From assembly GCF_036324505.1 (NCBI RefSeq), contig NC_086354.1, forward strand, positions 4,085,217-4,149,216: DNA of 64,000 bases. Reading direction: 5' to 3'. Position numbers and translations under genes: made by a program. Below, in pieces: positions 27,301 to 55,239 of the stretch. The DNA comes from Eleginops maclovinus (lineage: Eukaryota; Chordata; Actinopteri; Perciformes; Eleginopidae). How positions within the stretch are numbered: position 1 is the first letter of the stretch; each line of letters opens with the position of its first letter. The notes beneath the pieces are model-generated. The model was not told the origin of the DNA, did no database searches, and saw nothing but the letters and a program-made list of their open reading frames with translations.

Positions 27301-30300
27301 TGAAACATGAGCCGTGTTGTTGATAAAGCCATAAGAAAGCCCCGGTTCTCACCTATCTGGTTGTGTATCTTGAATGCGATGTCGAACTGCAGGATGACCA
27401 GCATGAACTGGAACCAGGGGCTCATCTCCTTGTTGGGCAGAGGAATGTGAACAGCAAACACGATGTTGTTGGCCTCAATTTTCTTGGCCATGGCCTCTTC
27501 GAAGTTCCGGATCTTTTCGCATTGGTTAGGACCCCAGGGCATGAACCATTTTGTTTCCGCTCGGTGCTTGGTCGTGTCAACACACTTTGTGGCCAAGTAG
27601 TGGACCGCTGTGGTAGGGCTGGGAGCTGGTGAGACAAAACAAAAGTAATGTTAGGCGAGGTGTCATGTTGAAATACCGCAGCAAAGTGTTTCAAGGTCCT
27701 GCCAAGCCAAATGTCTCCTCAAACTAATAAATCCAGAAAAGTTTGAGTAGAAATCAATAAATAAACTTGAGCACTCGGGTTTGAACTGTGCAAGGACAAT
27801 ATTTATATCTTAGCAACCATTAGGAACAGTCAACAGCTTGGGTTTAAGCCAAATTCAATCCAAACACTTTGGCAATTACTTTTAACACTGTTTGGAAGCT
27901 GCCTGGTTTCAAAGCTCACCCTCTCTGAGGTGATGGGGAGGGAGAATTCCCGAAAGCTCTCGGGCACCGAATACAATGTTTACGCATTGAGATTCATGAG
28001 TTTGACAAGACTGTTTGTGGTCTCTCCTCACAGGATTTTAGAAGTGCTTGGGAAATGATCCATCATTATCATGCAGAGACAAAAGCTTTACCCTCCTGTT
28101 GTTAAAAATGGAAGGTCCATGTGAACGACATCAGAGTGCTTTGAGAGTGGAGGTGTAAGCGAGTTAAAAGCTTAACTATCATGTAGTGGAGAATGATGTC
28201 AGATGATCAGCATCTTCAGCCAGCTTGAAAGATTGAGTATGGGCTGAGATTGCAGCAACAATGGAGAAAGCCGTCCATTTATCCAAGCAAACATACGTTT
28301 CCTTCAAAGAATATTCAAGCCAGTCATCCCGTTTTTAATTATTTTGATTAACAGCCAAAGTTCACCGCAGATTCAGCAAGTATTGAACCTGGCGAACACA
28401 AAGGAATAGCCGATATTCTTCTTTTGATGGTGGGGTTTAACCGCCAAAATAATTTTAGATTAAAGAGCTAGAGAGATAGACTCAATGATTTGCAAATATG
28501 CTACGCTTTCTTTCTCATTTTGCTTTAGCCCAGAGTTCACTGGACTATTCTTTACCAAAAGGAGATATTACCATCACAAATTATTCGGAAGGATCAAACT
28601 GAAAATGACCCTTTGGTAATCATTAACCTCTGCTGTAACTGTTTGATTGTATACTTTCTTAGGATGCATTAATGCACAGGAACCCTTAATCAAAATGTAC
28701 AACATTGCATTTGTCATTGCATCTCATTTCCCATTTGTTATACAGTTACTTTAAATGTAAACTAATTTAGACATTTAAATAAAATAATCCACTAAAAGTG
28801 CAGTTAGATTTTCAGATTGGTTGCTCCTTTCTTAACTTATGAATTCACCTTTAAATATTCACTTGAGCTCATGACACTTTTTATTGAGGTCAAAGAAAAG
28901 CAGACATAATTGTTTTGACAATTTGACCACAGCCCAAAGTGAGTCATGTTAAGACTCAAAATAACCAGGAAAAAAAAGAGTTGAATACTAAATTGCTAGT
29001 GTATGTGGACAATGTACCAGAACAAAATAGCCAATTTGTTCTTCAAAAAGCATAAAAAAGAGTGACGGCGAACTGGAACCTGGCAAGCAACTCTGAAATG
29101 CCCATATGAAAGTCTTTGTGTCTGATTAAAAATCAGTGGAATGAGTTCAAGGTAAATGTGCAGATGCTTCCAGTGTGTTACAACAAGATACAAGAAAGAA
29201 AGAAACACTGCATTCCTAAATGTGATCATCCGTGTCTAGGGTCTGTCTAAGAAAACTCTGGAAGCTTTAATTACGGTGCTTGTGGAATGTATACCGACTC
29301 AAGGTGGGGAACATGAAAGCCTAGAATATTCAGATTCAGCTAACAAAAAGGATTAATGACATATCTAGTACTCAAAGCCGTAATCACTGTCAACTGTGAT
29401 CCTAGCAAGCAGCAACTCGTAAGGAGAAACTGCTTTGATTCTTCCTTACTTCCTGTTTTCCATATCTGCAAGAAAACTATAACAGTAAGCAAACAAGAAA
29501 GATTCAGAATAACTTGTTCCTGAAAATCCAAATCACATCTGACTCGTAAAATAGGGGTGGACACCACAAACAGTTTACACACCCTTTGGCTAACAGACAG
29601 TCCAGACACATAAACTCAACCAAGGCCATGTTAAAGGAACCTTCAACTGTGGAAGTGGGTTAACAGCTGTGTAAAAATAACATGAAAAAGCAACAAAGAT
29701 GAAACACATGACTTAATTAAACCAGTTATCTATCCGGCCCCCCTTGCAGTTTAAATACAGTGACCCTGCGAGACCGGCAGCCCACCGGCTCCTCCTGTCT
29801 TTATCACAGTGTGTCCGGAATAAAGACTGTCCCCTCAGCCTGCTGACCCCATGCCGTGTCCCCAGGATTGTGGGGAAACAAGGGGAGAAAATACCCTTTC
29901 TACTCAATTACCCCCGCCGCCCCCAGCCACCGAGCAAACACAAAGGAATCTGGCTTCATTAAAACCATCTCAGCAAGGAACGAACCGAACAAGCTAATTT
30001 ATCACCAGCTATGTAGTGAGTGAGAGCAGGGACACAGAGACAGACTGACTGGTGTTTGTGGGCTGTTTTTTTCCAGATTTAGCCCATAAGAAAGAGGCAC
30101 ATTTTCTACCAAGTGTGTGTAGCTGCATGTGTGAGTGGGTGGGTGGATTTGAAGAAATTTGACAGCAACTCCAACGCGGTCCTCAAGGCGGAATGCAACT
30201 TTGACAGCTGTGCGCTCTTGTGTTTTATGTTTGTGCACCGCTGTCTGTCTGAATGCAAATTAAACTAGGGGGAAGAGGAGGAAACATGAATGTTCCGCCT

Positions 30301-31509
30301 GCAGGGGGATAGGGATTTAGGGAACTACAGAGACTTTACACAGGGGGGGGGGGGAGTGAAAGGAAGGTAGAGATGCTGCCTGGGGCCCCAAACAGCAGAC
30401 CGACATTATATATGAGAGGTGGGGGTAAAGAAGGAAGGGGAGGAGGAGGTTTGAGAAGGAAAAAAAGGGGGGGAGCTGTCGAGTTTGCATCAAAGAAGTC
30501 AAAAACACAAAAGATTACATGTATTTTAGAGTATTCCTGTGCTGAAAATGCAAGTGGTACTTCGTAGAAGTACCACAGTGTAAGATTATTTGTCCCGCAA
30601 TCAAAATTGTATTGAAGTAAAAGTAAAAAAAGTAGTCCAGTATATCCATTTCAGAATAATATCTCTGATATGTTTTATAATTATTGATCATTAAAGTGTT
30701 CTCAGAGCTGGTAAAGGTGCAGCTAGTTTGAATGGCGTTGTATACTGCAGGGTAGCTGCTGGATTTACTGCAGGTGAACTAAAGTCTGATTTAAGGGTTG
30801 ATTATATTTCACATCATTAATCCAAATCTGCTACGCAACTGAAAAGGTACAAAATAAATGTAGTGGAGTAAAAGTACACCATTTACCTCTGAATTGTAGT
30901 GAAGTAAAAGTACAAACTAGCAAAACATTGAAATACTCAAGTAAAAAGTACCTCAAAATTGTACTTCGGTAGAGTACTTGAGTGAATCTACTTAGTTACT
31001 CACACTGCAAATATGTTATCCTACGTTATTTTTAGCCAAATATATGAAGCCAGCGGTTGTGGCATGCAGCAGCAAACACCTTGATACAAAGCAGTGATTT
31101 AAAATGAGGTGCACTCCGTCAGCTAAGGTGTCAAAGTACCGCATTGTTAAGCACAACTCCTTCAAAAAAGGCTAAAAGTTACAGCTTAACATCTTTTAGT
31201 TTGTATCAAAATGTTGTTTGAAGCCGTTGTTGAGGCACACTTTGTGCTTTTACCGTGTAGAGACGTTAGCGTTTACATTTAATACATAAGTGCACGCGCG
31301 CACAAAGACAAACGTTAGCGTTTACATTTATGCACGCGCGCACAAAGACACACCATAGCTAAACATGATCAAAGTGAAGGTATAAAAATGGTGAAAAACT
31401 TACCAATTAGACCGCCGACCATGAAGGCAAACGCCTGGAACAAAAGCAGAGTAACTCCGACTATCACCAACTTTTTGGTGCTCATATTCTCAATAATAGC
31501 CCCCGCCAT
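9198..31509 (-). CDS. wls: wls: Wntless (GPR177/Evi) Wnt cargo receptor, complete 12-exon coding region
   Basis: Wntless is a multi-pass membrane protein that binds palmitoylated Wnt ligands in the ER and carries them through the Golgi to the cell surface, then recycles by endocytosis and retromer. The coding exons are 31404-31509, 27353-27625, 20837-20961, 19706-19867, 19418-19554, 15468-15636, 15062-15159, 14850-14913, 13581-13724, 13370-13453, 12564-12732 and 9198-9307. They sum to 1641 nt (546 codons plus stop), every junction is GT-AG and all phases match; human WLS has 541 residues. The protein starts [14 protein letters not shown], has a first membrane segment at about residues 14-34, a luminal domain at about 35-230, then a bundle of membrane helices to about residue 490. 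The endocytic motif YEGL falls at residues 425-428 and the C-terminal ER-retrieval motif KEAQE is present. I see no disruption. The extra length against human is a few residues in the cytoplasmic tail linker. Identity rests on near-continuous similarity to the vertebrate family. Confidence 0.97.
9605..10025 (+). repeat. hAT-like ACTTAAGTAC repeat copy (wls intron 11)
   Basis: Long copy of the family of the 17630-17925 element: acttagtactgttactgaag, then tactccactacaattcagag, gattaatgatggtaaatata, gcagtatacaaagccattca and cactggaggaacatt. The same inner segment recurs at 54484-54610 in the same sense and at about 30690-30830 inverted. Confidence 0.75.
11805..12160 (+). mobile_element. Retroposon-like insert inside a hAT-like repeat
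   Basis: The stretch begins near gtccactttattgtcaaag and ends before cttgaggtacttctactt. On both sides the sequence is the hAT-like ACTTAAGTAC repeat, which reads as continuous if this segment is removed. It contains a run of 14 G at about 11960-11973. Confidence 0.5.
12223..12315 (+). repeat. 38-bp tandem repeat, about 2.4 copies
   Basis: The unit starts actccactacattttagaag and continues ctaatatttgtacttttt. It has arisen inside the right half of the interrupted hAT-like repeat in wls intron 11. Confidence 0.85.
12564..12732 (-). CDS. wls: wls coding exon 11
   Basis: Residues 455-511: [20 protein letters not shown], then the last membrane helix [20 protein letters not shown] and the tail start [16 protein letters not shown]. 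The donor is GTAACC. The codon is split with exon 12 as G|GA. Confidence 0.93.
12783..13180. repeat. Foldback dispersed repeat, copy B (wls intron 10)
   Basis: Begins tagtgcagtgcagggatgac, then ttttttgtaggccaacgagg, gcaatgggttgcaattgg and ctctgtggcaaacgcacg. It starts about 50 bp upstream of the acceptor of exon 11. Confidence 0.55.
13370..13453 (-). CDS. wls: wls coding exon 10
   Basis: Residues 427-454 (28 codons), [20 protein letters not shown] then VIFFIISQ, a membrane helix. The acceptor is CTTTTAG and the donor GTGAGT. Confidence 0.94.
13581..13724 (-). CDS. wls: wls coding exon 9
   Basis: Residues 379-426 (48 codons): a membrane helix [20 protein letters not shown], then [19 protein letters not shown] and RRLHYE. 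The last two residues are the Y and E of the YEGL endocytic motif, completed in exon 10. The donor is GTAGTT. Confidence 0.95.
14850..14913 (-). CDS. wls: wls coding exon 8
   Basis: A 64-nt exon (residues 357-378) coding [21 protein letters not shown]. The acceptor is TTCCAG and the donor GTATCC. Confidence 0.92.
15062..15159 (-). CDS. wls: wls coding exon 7
   Basis: Residues 325-357: [20 protein letters not shown] followed by [13 protein letters not shown], a membrane helix and its flank. The donor GTTCGA is atypical at +3 to +5, but phase and protein continuity with exon 8 ([13 protein letters not shown]) support it. Confidence 0.92.
15468..15636 (-). CDS. wls: wls coding exon 6
   Basis: Residues 268-324, two further membrane helices with the highly conserved [19 protein letters not shown] and [19 protein letters not shown] stretches, ending CGEHLM. 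The acceptor is CCTCAG and the donor GTACTG. Confidence 0.95.
15860..16185. repeat. Dispersed repeat ending in TGAAAATGAGCAGAATATGGCCCC (wls intron 5)
   Basis: The right end gagcagaatatggccccttt is the inverse of the AAGGGGCCCTATTCTGCTC start seen at 58259-58290, so both belong to one dispersed family. The left end near 15860 is not clear. Confidence 0.5.
17630..17925. mobile_element. hAT-type MITE with perfect 8-bp target duplication
   Basis: Terminal inverted repeats CAGTGGTGGAAAATAG (17630-17645) and, on the opposite strand from 17925, CAGTGGTGGGAAAAGTG bound a 296-bp element. It is flanked by TTGACATG at 17622-17629 and again at 17926-17933. CAGTGG ends and an 8-bp duplication are marks of the hAT superfamily. 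No transposase is encoded. It lies in wls intron 5. Confidence 0.88.
19418..19554 (-). CDS. wls: wls coding exon 5
   Basis: Residues 223-268: [18 protein letters not shown] then [16 protein letters not shown], the end of the luminal domain and the second membrane helix. It ends after AA of a lysine codon completed in exon 6; the donor is GTAAGG. Confidence 0.95.
19706..19867 (-). CDS. wls: wls coding exon 4
   Basis: Residues 169-222 (54 whole codons) with the conserved [20 protein letters not shown] and [13 protein letters not shown] stretches of the luminal domain. The acceptor is TTTTGCAG and the donor GTGAGT; only a 151-bp intron separates it from exon 5. Confidence 0.95.
20105..20260 (-). 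mobile_element. LINE 3' tail fragment
   Basis: Read on the minus strand, the segment ends with CCCAATTTGGGATAAATAAA followed by GT, a typical LINE 3' end, preceded by GCTGCTGCAACG. It lies in wls intron 3. The limits are approximate. Confidence 0.5.
20440..20805. repeat. Foldback dispersed repeat, copy C (wls intron 3)
   Basis: Contains cgcctgaagcttttaccc, ggtggtgatgtgcagc, gtttgccacagatcttattt and gcctacaaaagtacatcatc. It matches copy E closely in its left part and ends about 30 bp from the exon 3 donor. Confidence 0.65.
20837..20961 (-). CDS. wls: wls coding exon 3
   Basis: Residues 127-168 of the luminal domain, with the family stretch DVGLAYRDD...SEWTEMAHS. The acceptor is TTTCAG and the donor GTGTGG, a weaker site than usual. 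A dispersed repeat lies only about 30-40 bp downstream of this donor. Confidence 0.92.
21150..21285. repeat. Degenerate teleost repeat with TTTATCCAAAG core (copy 1)
   Basis: Contains tttttatccaaaggaaatta, ggggttaagttaccatgccc and aaggtcactttgac, a decayed form of a common fish dispersed repeat. It lies in wls intron 2. Confidence 0.45.
21745..22140. repeat. Foldback dispersed repeat, copy D (wls intron 2)
   Basis: Left arm: gcatagagtggtgcaggga, ttgtaggccgacccggaag, gtgatttctccatacg. Right arm, inverted: gtcaaccacagaccttattt, ccaaaatcctatggagaaat. The two arms are homologous, giving a hairpin-forming element. Confidence 0.65.
25897..25919 (+). repeat. 23-base C homopolymer
   Basis: An uninterrupted run of C in wls intron 2. 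Runs of this length are prone to sequencing and replication slippage, so the exact count may be unreliable. Confidence 0.9.
26315..26475. repeat. Teleost repeat with TTTATCCAAAGCGACTTACA core (copy 2)
   Basis: Contains cacttttatccaaagcgact, aggagcagtttgggatga, gcgtcttgcccaggatca, gtgggactcgaac and a gcgccacagc end. This is the better preserved of two copies in wls intron 2. Confidence 0.5.
27353..27625 (-). CDS. wls: wls coding exon 2
   Basis: Residues 36-126, the largest exon, in the N-terminal half of the luminal domain. It holds the conserved stretches [15 protein letters not shown] and [18 protein letters not shown]. The acceptor CACCAG ends at 27626 and the donor is GTGAGA at 27352. It ends in codon phase 1 and joins exon 3 correctly. 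Confidence 0.95.
30545..31010 (-). repeat. hAT-like ACTTAAGTAC repeat copy (wls intron 1)
   Basis: Inverted relative to the copy at 9605-10025: it reads agctggtaaaggtgcagcta, ctgcagggtagctgctggat and ctcaagtaaaaagtacctca. Clear terminal repeats were not found. Confidence 0.7.
31263..31350 (+). repeat. wls: Tandem duplication near the wls exon 1 donor
   Basis: Unit 1 (31263-31311) and unit 2 (31312-31350) share acgttagcgtttacattta and tgcacgcgcgcacaaagaca. Unit 1 has nine extra bases (atacataag) in the middle. The array ends about 50 bp from the exon 1 donor, inside intron 1. Confidence 0.85.
31404..31509 (-). CDS. wls: wls coding exon 1
   Basis: Codons 1-35 plus one base. The ATG at 31509-31507 opens [14 protein letters not shown], the conserved vertebrate Wntless N-terminus, followed by the first membrane helix (about residues 14-34). 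The donor is GTAAG at 31403-31399. This start was chosen because it matches the family start exactly. Confidence 0.95.
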
Positions 31510-31740
31510 TGTGAAGGAAAGGTTTGGATACAAATATCACTCCGAGTGAGAAACTAACAAAAATGTGGCAGAAAAAAGGGACGAAAACGTTAAGTAGGAA
31601 GGCAAGCTGGGCCCCCTCCACCGCTCTGCTCCTGCCTTTCAACTTCGAAGGAGGAAAAAAAAAGGAATCACATGACCGACTAGCTTTATCCCCGAACAGC
31701 CAACACTAGAGCGGGGGAGAGATCTGTGGAGCGCCGCCGC
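31510..31740 (-). promoter_or_regulatory. wls: wls 5' UTR and promoter region (approximate)
   Basis: The stretch upstream of the wls ATG rises to a GC-rich block at about 31690-31740 (gcgccgccgc). An E-box/M-box-like TCATGTG lies on the minus strand near 31668-31675. No TATA box is obvious. The transcription start cannot be placed exactly. Confidence 0.4.
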
Positions 31741-33024
31741 ATAGCAATAGAGGCTGGTAATGCAGGTTACCGTGTCATTGAATGCCTGTAATAGCGCCCC
31801 TGTTGTGCGGTACAGCCTGCAGGGCTATTTAAAGGAAGGTTTCAGAAGTACCATCTCAGGTTTAGTGCCAATAACCGTCAACACATTGTCCTTCATCTAT
31901 TCTTGAGCCAAATGTGTGTTTGTGCAATCTGCTTCTAAGATAAAATACATACAAATATAAAAAAAGAGTAACAATAGGATATTCTACAGCTTTGGTTTTT
32001 AGATAATAAACAAGAAAGACACATTCAACTGAATAGGGTCTCATATGAATCAAAGTAATCTCACCACAAAGTCAATTTAGAAACTGTTCTGGACCTCTCT
32101 GTCACATTAATTAATTAATCAAATGTGCATAGTTGCCATGGAATTGCAGTTCTTTGGGGGTTTTTTACCTTCAAATATTTGTTGGCCAAATTGGTTAAAA
32201 AAATATATAAATGGACTTGGAATCCAAATTTGCAGCAAGATGAATTTGCTGTAGAGATTTCAATACATGACATGATCTTCATCAGCACATTACATTTCAC
32301 CAAATCCAAATGTCCTTGAGAAGCTGCATTTTACATTTCTTATACTAGTTTAAATGACTAATCTGCTTATCAAGTAGCCTATTTTCTTTAGAATTCATTA
32401 AATTAAAAACAGTTAAATTCAGTGAGGAGTTGAGTTGCCTTACCCCAATACATTTTTGAAATCCCTCCTAAAACTGGAAAAAGGGACAGAATATTGTGTT
32501 CATGTGGTTACTTTGCTTCCTTGCTGTCCTTTAATGTCCCTTTGACATACACAGGGAACATGGTATGGATGTCCTAGTTACTGTTGCTGAGTGTTTGAAT
32601 GAAATCATTAAATTAACTAATAGCTAATTTAACCATCCTTCAATAACAGTTTACTTTTTTATAGGTTGGGCTAATTGGCTATCTTCTGATTTTGTACTAT
32701 GGATAATGTATTTAGACTGCAAATCACAAAATACTCAAATTTGTTTCCATGTAGTAATCTTGGCTGTTTCCTTTCTAAGAAACCTGTGTTTGTGCAGATG
32801 TGAACGAGCTTTCATGTCTTATTCCTTGTTAGACGGTTGCTGAGAGCTGTGACCAAATCTCTTTCTCTCTTCCCAAGAGAGGAGAGAGAAAGCTAGTGTA
32901 AGCTAGCTGATAAACCTTCTGACAGTCTGTAGGTTTGAGTGAAATTAACAAATGGCCTTAGTTCGGAATGTAGACATTTATGATTCTTACTCATTCACTC
33001 AAAATATTCACATAGAAAACACAG
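31741..33024. other. Intergenic region between wls and the gelsolin/scinderin-like gene
   Basis: About 1.3 kb of AT-rich DNA between the wls promoter and the estimated end of the upstream gene. I see no coding exon, RNA gene or bounded repeat. The two genes are thus close neighbours in tail-to-head order. Confidence 0.5.
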
Positions 33025-34080
33025 AGTTGATATACTGGGAGTTTTTATTTAAAAGCCATCCATTTAGCATTTCAGGGTCAAGTAAAAAGACAACAGACAC
33101 ACTGCTGTTCGCCTTTTAAAAATTCACAAGCACAGGATATGATTTAAAACAATGCAACATGCAACTTCTAGCAAGTGTATAACTATTCAGTACCAAATAA
33201 AACACAACACATGTAACACCGCAGAGTAATGGAGTCTATGAAAAAAAACCTATGAAGACAGACGGAAAGGAAAGCATGATGGTGTCTTCTGAAGTGAGAG
33301 AGAGCAGAGAGAAGCAGGGGATCTCCAGCTGCCTGAAGTGACTTCCTTTCCAATTGTTCTTATTTAGTCTACCTGCCAGCAGTGTGAACCCAGAAATGTT
33401 GAGCACCCCAAAGTTTTATGATAGAAATAGTACCGTTACCCAGCACATAGAAACTGCCGGATGCTAACTCGCATATGTTGGGCAATTTGCACAATTGGCA
33501 TAAGTTGCATTCATTAGCATATGCAGACAAAAGTAAAAAATGTCTTGGCAAATTAGGGCCACTTTGGCTAGGTTTCTGCATTTATTCAGGATGCTGAATC
33601 AATTTACCAAATGTTTAGTATTAAAAATACCCTAAAACATTCAAATCAACCGGAAATTCATCGAATCAGCTCAATGGGAGTACAAACATGGGCACTTTCT
33701 GGTTAAAACTGCCATTTTACTATATGGCTGTATGTACTCAACATTTCTGGGTTCAAAATAGGACTCTATTAGATGGCAAACAGACTCATTCTTGATAGTG
33801 GCTTGGATAGAAATGTGCTATTGGATGCAACAGATCAATAAACCACTTTATCAATTACAGAAGATGTAGCCACAGGAAGTCATTTGACTACTGATGTGAT
33901 GCAGTTCTGTTTATGAAGGCCGATGCTCTGCACCATGACTAAGGCATAGAGGCTGCCATTCAACCTGATGATAACTTTGTTTTTGGCACTTAGGGATTGC
34001 GGTTAAGATAAATAGCAATAGAAAAAGCTAGACAGCTAAGGAGTGAGATAGGTAGAAAGAGCCTAGGGTATTTTATGTTT
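33025..34080 (-). other. gelsolin/scinderin-like 3' UTR (estimated end)
   Basis: Non-coding sequence after the stop. A minus-strand AATAAA lies at 33044-33049, giving an expected cleavage site near 33025 and a 3' UTR of about 1 kb. The end is inferred only from the signal. Confidence 0.4.
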
Positions 34081-51855
<17,775 letters not shown>

Positions 51856-53807
51856 GATGGCTCTGAGAAGAGGGAGATGGGGAAAAGAAGGGAGAAAGTC
51901 AATGTGGAGGCTAGAGGAAGATGGAAAGCGTAGGGAGGGATTTTAATGTTTTTGCCTTGCAAAACCTTGAATTGAGCAGGATGCAGCCGACAATATAAAT
52001 AACGCATAAATAAAGAGAGGAAGTCATTTTTTTATCATGACGTTTCCTGAACGTCAGCTAAAACACTGACCTGCGGTGGATATAAATTCACGTTGACAGG
52101 AAGCCAATCATCATATTTGGCTTTTCAGTGTAAAGGCTGAACCAGGCAGACCAGTTCTTAAACCTGTAGCTTGCTGTGTATCGCTGCAGCTGTCACATTA
52201 GTAAATGGTTCACATGCATTGAAGTCAAGTGCAATGGATATCTGAATCTGACAGGTAGAAATCAATTTCTGTTTTACTTTTCATATAATCTAAAGGATTG
52301 AATTGTCTTTTACAGTTTAAAATGGTAGGTATTCTCCAAAATGCATTGAGACTAAATCTTTTGCTAATATCTTCACTTCTAAAAATAGAGAATGCAAGCC
52401 CCACCAAACGGTCTGAACACAAATCTGTAAAGATAACCATAAACTGATTGATGCAGGAACTTTGAACCACCATCAGATCCATAATCTGTCAATCAGACGC
52501 ACCACAGAATTGGCCTCGTTTCTTAACTCCCATATCTTGTGTTTTTATTGCTGATAGGATGTAAAAACAAAACTACACTCTTGCATTACCGCTTCAATAC
52601 AGTCGTCCAGCTTCAGTGTCTGGCATTGGAAGTCAAAGGAAGTTCAATTTAAAAGAAATAAACTTCATATCAGGATAACAGAGGGATTATGCCGATTTCC
52701 TGATTACACAAGAGCCAGATTACAAATCAGGGTGGCAGCGGGATTATTGGTCCTGACGGCCACTGTGATGACACACAACGCCTCATTTCTTTATTACAGT
52801 TTACACTCCATACTTCACCCTCTGATCCAATGTAACTAAAGCCTATACCTGCTCATTGTGCACGCCGTGGTATTTACACACAGAGGGAATCCACAGACAC
52901 ACATCACCAGAGGAGCCGCGTTAACGTGGAGTTTGTTCAGCTGTGTGTTTAAAGAGCAGCTCATGTTTCAGTGCAGAGCAAACAGAGTGGACTTCCTGTA
53001 AGAAGCTGATCGATAAATGCTGCATCATGCCCCCCCCCCCCCTCACATGCATGGAGGATGCACTGTTTATAACACAGTAATAACACTGCTGTGGCTTCAT
53101 ACTGATCCTAATACTGCAGGGGAGGAGCGTGTTTCAATTAAAGAAGTACATTTCTGCTTCTGATGCTCACGATTAAAGTTATCTTGTTCTTTTTGTTTAA
53201 TTATTTTTTATTATAGCTTTGATTATTATTTTAGAAAAAGAGAGAAAATTAACTAGATTTCTATCGTATACATTTTAATGGTACTGAATGAGTGAGGATT
53301 TAAATACACTACATAGCTATACTATTTCAACATGAAACAAAATGTCCTTTTAAAAAAAAGGAAAAGGAATAATTTAAAAGGATATCAAGTCATATTTAGC
53401 TTTTTTCTTTTTTGACATTACATAACATCCAAACCAGGACTTCCTGCACTTCTGTTGCAGGATCTTGCGCTGTCTCACTTACAGTTGATAACAAATACAT
53501 TATTTCCATCATAAAAAGCAATGCAATAACTCCATAACTAATGTTTCCATATCAAATGGATTGGTTTCGCCTCCTCTGTTTCCGGGCAGCTTTCTCCGGC
53601 TGCTGTGACTCAGAGGAGAGAAATGAACGGAAACTTTCACACATCTGGAGAAATGCCTTACAAACTTTTTTTAATCGTGAACTCAATCGTGCACAAAAGA
53701 ACATCAAATCAACGCAATCTACAAAACGCTGCATGTTTCACAAAGCGCGTGCGATAAATCAAAGTCCAGGAAAACAAGGTGCGTTCAAATCGAGTGTAAA
53801 AACTCAC

Positions 53808-53855
53808 CGTTTGCGAGATGAATCACACAGAACAGAAAAGCAGACAATCTGATGG
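53808..53855 (-). other. Probable untranslated first exon of the gelsolin/scinderin-like gene
   Basis: The acceptor 7 nt before the start codon requires an upstream exon. The best donor upstream on this strand is ACG|GTGAGT at 53808/53807. The exon's 5' end is set only by the promoter elements behind it, so the right boundary is approximate. Confidence 0.5.
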
Positions 53856-53970
53856 AGGTTCGGGTGGGAGTGAATGTCTTTATGTTTTAATGTGTAGTAA
53901 AGAAGCAGGAGGAGGAGAAGAGAGGGGGTGGGTCTGTCTGAAAAGGACAGAGAGCTCTGATTGGTCGACA
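53856..53970 (-). promoter_or_regulatory. Probable gelsolin/scinderin-like core promoter with CCAAT box
   Basis: On the minus strand a CCAAT box (GACCAATCAGA) at about 53956-53966 is followed some 75-85 bp later by the A/T-rich TTAAAACATAAAG near 53880-53892, which could serve as a TATA element. A pyrimidine-rich stretch lies between them. Order and spacing agree with a start near 53850-53860. Confidence 0.45.
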
Positions 53971-54353
53971 AGAGCAGCAACGATAATAAGGATGCTTGTG
54001 TGTACACTTAAAAAGGATTTCCTCAAAGAAATACACTGTAAATATCATTACAATGTACACTTTCCATTTTGAAGTCTCCCCTTCAAGTGCAGGGTGAACT
54101 TGACTCCTTGTTGATACTGTGCAGGTTCATAAGTGTTCAGATAGGGAGGGACAAAGTCCACCTAGGCAGTTTCTTCATGAAGCAGCACTGAATCAACAGT
54201 GTCTTCCAGGGCTCTGGAAAAATAAGGAAAATGTGCCCCCTTCATTTTAATTTCCTGCATGCAGAGCCAATGGAAACAGGAAGCATTGGCCTTATGGCTC
54301 TTTAATAAACCACATCAGCCAGGATGTTGAAATGCTCCACAGCTTCATCTCTG

Positions 54354-54870
54354 CCAGTGGTTTACTCTAGTACTGTACTTCAGTACAGTGTTTTGCTAGT
54401 TTGTATTTCTACCCCACTATATTACATAGGTAAATGGTGTACCTTTACTGCACTACATTTATTTAATAGTTTAGTTACTTTAGAGATCTGGATTAATGAT
54501 GGTAAATATAATCAGCCCTTAAATCAGACTTGAGTTCACCTGGAGTAAATTCAGCAGCTACCCTGCAGTATACAAAGCCATTCAAACTAGCTGCACCTTT
54601 ACCAGCTCTGAGAACACTTTAATGATCAATCATTATAAAACATATCAGAGATATTATTCTGAAATGGACCAATCAAACAATCACTACCTTTACTGTCGCT
54701 ACTTTAAGTACATTTAGATGAGAGTACTTTCTACTTTCACTGGAGGAACATTTTGAATGCAGGACTTTAACTGTGACAGAGTATTCCTACACTCCTTCTA
54801 CTTTACTCAAGTACAAGATCTGAGTACTTCTCCTTTTACTCTGGTACAAGATCTGGGTACTCCTCCCTCA
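54354..54870 (+). repeat. hAT-like ACTTAAGTAC repeat copy (right intergenic)
   Basis: Begins CAGTGGTTTACTCTAGTACT and keeps the inner segments shared with 9605-10025, including gattaatgatggtaaatata and gcagtatacaaagccattca. The right end is degenerate. Confidence 0.72.
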
Positions 54871-55044
54871 TCTGATCTCTGCAGACTCCAGCACTAAAAG
54901 ACCTTGATAAATATTGACGCACTGTCTCATGGCCAAACACATATTTACATATCAGCCACTCTGCACAGACCCTGAAGGCACAGCGACCACACTTTCTTCC
55001 ACCTCTCATAATGTTTTATGTGTTAAGATTCCTTGCCTCGGAGG

Positions 55045-55204
55045 CCGTGCTGGAAGAAGTACTCAGATTTTTTACTTAAGTAAATGCAGCAATACTCTGT
55101 TACAAGTAAAAGTCCTGCATTCAAAACCTTACTTAAGTAAAAGTACAAAAGTAGTTAAAGCACCAAAAGTAAAACTACTCCTGAAGCGTAATGGCCATTT
55201 CAGA

Positions 55205-55239
<35 letters not shown>

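Larger units (their letters stand above)
20962..27352 (-). other. wls: wls intron 2: contents
   Basis: A 6.4-kb intron, the longest of the gene. It contains foldback repeat copy D (21745-22140), two degenerate copies of a teleost repeat with a TCCAAAGCGACTTACA-like core (21150-21285 and 26315-26475), a 23-base C run (25897-25919) and a short ATA repeat near 26885-26905. Open frames at 22557-22952 and 27422-27694 have no recognisable protein. Confidence 0.55.
27626..31403 (-). other. wls: wls intron 1: contents
   Basis: A 3.8-kb intron. It holds a tandem duplication at 31263-31350 just inside the donor, a reversed copy of the hAT-like repeat at about 30545-31010, a G-rich stretch at 30342-30475, and otherwise unremarkable AT-rich sequence. 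No extra coding exon was seen. Confidence 0.6.
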
